Assembly: GCF_002943755.1 (NCBI RefSeq)
Contig: NZ_MQUB01000001.1
Location: 2,282,501-2,346,500, forward strand
Source of the DNA: Aureitalea marina
GTDB taxonomy: Bacteria > Bacteroidota > Bacteroidia > Flavobacteriales > Flavobacteriaceae
DNA: 64,000 nucleotides
Reading direction: 5' to 3'
Part shown: positions 62,245-64,000 of the stretch, piece after piece
How the letters are laid out: every line of letters starts with the position of its first letter
How positions within the stretch are numbered: position 1 is the stretch's first letter
The notes under the pieces: model-generated
Databases searched by the model: none
The model's input: the letters and a program-made list of their open reading frames with translations, nothing else
What the model was told of the DNA's origin: nothing
Made by a program: the position numbers and the translations under genes

Positions 62245-64000
62245 GCGGCAATTCCAGTTGGCCTCGGTTTTCATGCTTATTTGCATCATTTCACTGGGCG
62301 TAGCAACTGGGACGATCTCAAAAGAATCCATCAAATGGGGAGAAAGACCCTTGGAATGGTCAGATTTTGTTACGGTAGGATCAATTGATGGAGAATTTGA
62401 TGCTTCGGTACATACCAATATCATTTACCCTGATTTGATTGAACCCGGATCCAGCAAAGTCATTGCCGTTATGAATCCAAATCTTTCCAATAAGACTGCA
62501 GATTCTACAGAACGGATTCAACTGTTAAAGCATGAGCAGTATCATTTCAACGTGACAGAATATTACGCCCGATTAATGCGAAAACAGATTGTAGAGCTTG
62601 GTAGAGATGGCGTTTCTGAGAATCTACTCGATGAGATCTATCAAAACACAATGAAGAAAATTGATAGTTTCCAACAAGACTACGATAACGAATCTGACCA
62701 TAATAGAGAACTGGAAGAACAATTATATTATCAATTGTACATTGATGACCTGCTCTTGCAGACAGCCTACTACGAGAATCCGGACATTCTCTCTTACTCC
62801 CGGTATACCAGGGACTCCACCCGCTTCTTTAGGCAGGTTTTGACCAATCGCCGCCAGGGATTACTAAAAAGTTACCCTATTAGTGAGGAGGAATCTCAAT
62901 TTGGAAATTCTTATGAAATCATCCAAAAAGATGGCGACGTCCTGATCTATTTCAGAAAAAATGGCAAACTAAATGACGGTGGGTACTTCGATAGCGCAAT
63001 GACCAAGATCATCGGACAGGGTACAGACACTGTAGAGCTGCAATTATTCAATGCAAGATCGGCATGGAATACCGAACTGGACAATTACCGCAGACGCATC
63101 ATCTTCTCCAAAAATGAGAGTACGACAATCCAGTATTTCGATTCACTCAAAAACCCGTCAAGTAACGGAAATGTCCATAAACTGGTCTTCGATAGAATTG
63201 CAGATTCCTTACACAAGGAGAAATCATCCTATTACGACCTCCAGGGACGATTGACCAAAAACAAGGACAGTGTTTTCCATGAGATCCGATATTATGACCA
63301 GCTAGGACGCATAATTCAGATCAGCAATTTTGACAAGAACAATAAAGGGATCCTGGACAAGGAACTAATTGGGACCTACTCCTATAACTACGACGAGAAC
63401 CATAATGTAGTGCGATTGCGTCTTTACGATCAGCATGGTCGTTTTGCACATCATGCGAATCGTTATCATCAATTAACGAGCTATGACAGTAGGGGAAATA
63501 TTCATGAAATTATTAGCCTGGACTCCGCAGGAGATCGCATGGATGATATTGATGGAGTTTGTGTCTATCGAATGACCTACGACCTAAACGACAATATGAC
63601 CTCTCAAAGCAAGTTCAATAAAAGTGGCTTGCCAGTTCAGGGAACAGAAGAATTCCAACGGTTGTTAACCGTATACGATGACCAGGACAGGTTAATCCGG
63701 AATGCCACTTACTACGGGGACTACGTGCTGAAATTTGATGAAGTTAAAAATGGACTTCAACTATTTTCCTATCCGAACGATAGTACAAGCCTGATGGAGA
63801 ATTATGACGCATACGGTAATCTATTTGCTAATGATCAAGGATATGCTATGCTGCGAACCGTAGACTCTGACAATGGTCTGATCCGGCGTGAATACCACTT
63901 AGACACCTTGGGTAATTATGCCATAACTGCCAACGGAGTGAATGTCTATGAGTATCACTACGATAAAAAAGGACAAATGACCCTTAAAATTGCTATGGAT
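62237..64000 (+). CDS. Secreted HExxH-protease-like protein with YD (RHS-type) repeats, 3' end outside window
   Basis: The frame starting at ATG 62237 stays open for all 588 codons to the end of the window. An N-terminal signal or anchor (ASVFMLICIISLGVATGTI) is followed by a DUF922-like domain with the zinc-binding helix LLKHEQYHFNVTEYYARL (H99-E-Q-Y-H103). From about residue 345 the protein shows YD-type repeats: YYDQLGRIIQISNFD, YDENHNVVRLRLYD, YDSRGNIHEIISLD, YDLNDNMTSQSKFN, YDDQDRLIRNATYY, YDAYGNLFAND and YDKKGQMTLK. Combining a small protease domain and a YD shell is unusual. It overlaps the DUF805 gene by 8 bases, so they are coupled. Confidence 0.75.
   Translation, partial: MSKRQFQLASVFMLICIISLGVATGTISKESIKWGERPLEWSDFVTVGSIDGEFDASVHTNIIYPDLIEPGSSKVIAVMNPNLSNKTADSTERIQLLKHEQYHFNVTEYYARLMRKQIVELGRDGVSENLLDEIYQNTMKKIDSFQQDYDNESDHNRELEEQLYYQLYIDDLLLQTAYYENPDILSYSRYTRDSTRFFRQVLTNRRQGLLKSYPISEEESQFGNSYEIIQKDGDVLIYFRKNGKLNDGGYFDSAMTKIIGQGTDTVELQLFNARSAWNTELDNYRRRIIFSKNESTTIQYFDSLKNPSSNGNVHKLVFDRIADSLHKEKSSYYDLQGRLTKNKDSVFHEIRYYDQLGRIIQISNFDKNNKGILDKELIGTYSYNYDENHNVVRLRLYDQHGRFAHHANRYHQLTSYDSRGNIHEIISLDSAGDRMDDIDGVCVYRMTYDLNDNMTSQSKFNKSGLPVQGTEEFQRLLTVYDDQDRLIRNATYYGDYVLKFDEVKNGLQLFSYPNDSTSLMENYDAYGNLFANDQGYAMLRTVDSDNGLIRREYHLDTLGNYAITANGVNVYEYHYDKKGQMTLKIAMD

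Noticed and set aside
1-64000. CRISPR arrays, tRNA or rRNA genes, insertion sequences, att sites
   Set aside because: None seen by eye on either strand; short tRNA genes could be missed without a search tool.

Overview
This window is a chromosomal segment from a member of the Bacteroidota, most likely a marine Flavobacteriaceae. The evidence is the gene content and order (prs, rplY, pth, ribF, serS, rsmA, mgtE), a DUF1501 protein with a C-terminal tail like those that send proteins out through the type IX secretion system, an OlsF-type bifunctional acyltransferase, CarboxypepD_reg-like domain proteins, the absence of Shine-Dalgarno sites, and several promoters with the Bacteroidota -7 element TAnnTTTG (best case upstream of serS). 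No rRNA, tRNA, CRISPR array, insertion sequence or phage was seen. Coding density is very high and most neighbouring genes are a few bases apart or overlap.

Layout. 1-8 kb: housekeeping block of PRPP synthetase (5' end outside the window), ribosomal L25, peptidyl-tRNA hydrolase, RibF, an HTTM/vitamin K carboxylase-like membrane protein, seryl-tRNA synthetase, a TPR lipoprotein-like secreted protein and a DUF4286 protein. 8-14.7 kb: a PD40 surface protein on the minus strand, then rsmA, mgtE, thioesterase, cupin, 2-hydroxyacid dehydrogenase, membrane LuxR-type regulator, DUF4199 and VOC genes. 14.8-18 kb: an arsR-type operon with strong palindromes in front of it; it carries a PLP-dependent decarboxylase between arsR and the DUF6428, GNAT and arsC-like genes, with no arsenite pump in the window. 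18-28 kb: envelope and metabolism genes, including an SGNH/MBOAT O-acetylation pair, a broken DUF1624 gene, a PqqB-like lipoprotein, a second PLP decarboxylase and a membrane-anchored glycoside hydrolase. 28-39 kb: OlsF, aspartate kinase and GNAT on the minus strand, divergent from fructose bisphosphatase; TerB-like, TspO-like, class V aminotransferase, mfd and yraN. 39-47 kb: LD-carboxypeptidase, DUF1800/DUF1501 pair, metG, an unknown secreted protein and an HDAC-like deacetylase. 47.8-56 kb: AraC regulator, damaged AhpD-like gene, cupredoxin-like protein, CoA-transferase, short SSB and a run of small stress or acetyltransferase genes (NTF2-like, GNATs, PNPOx, Dps, AlkD). 56-64 kb: acs convergent with an SLC13 transporter, a CarboxypepD_reg-like protein, DUF805, and a large secreted protein running off the window that joins an HExxH zinc-protease-like domain to YD (RHS-type) repeats.

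A striking theme is damaged reading frames. Four genes (mfd, LD-carboxypeptidase, DUF1800, one GNAT) are each restored to a perfect family match by adding back one base, in three cases in a short homopolymer or base pair run. Since mfd and the others are otherwise pristine, base-calling error is the simplest explanation. Other lesions (in-frame TAA in an NTF2-like gene, truncated DUF1624 gene with an 11-bp tandem duplication, AhpD-like gene without a recognisable N-terminus) look different and may be real decay.

The most novel-looking items are the arsR operon with an embedded amino-acid decarboxylase, the protease-YD repeat protein at the right edge, and several unexplained regulatory sequences (a 16-bp perfect palindrome before arsR, a 12-bp inverted repeat between the gnat and fbp genes, and 9-bp-phased ACGTC repeats before the NTF2-like gene).
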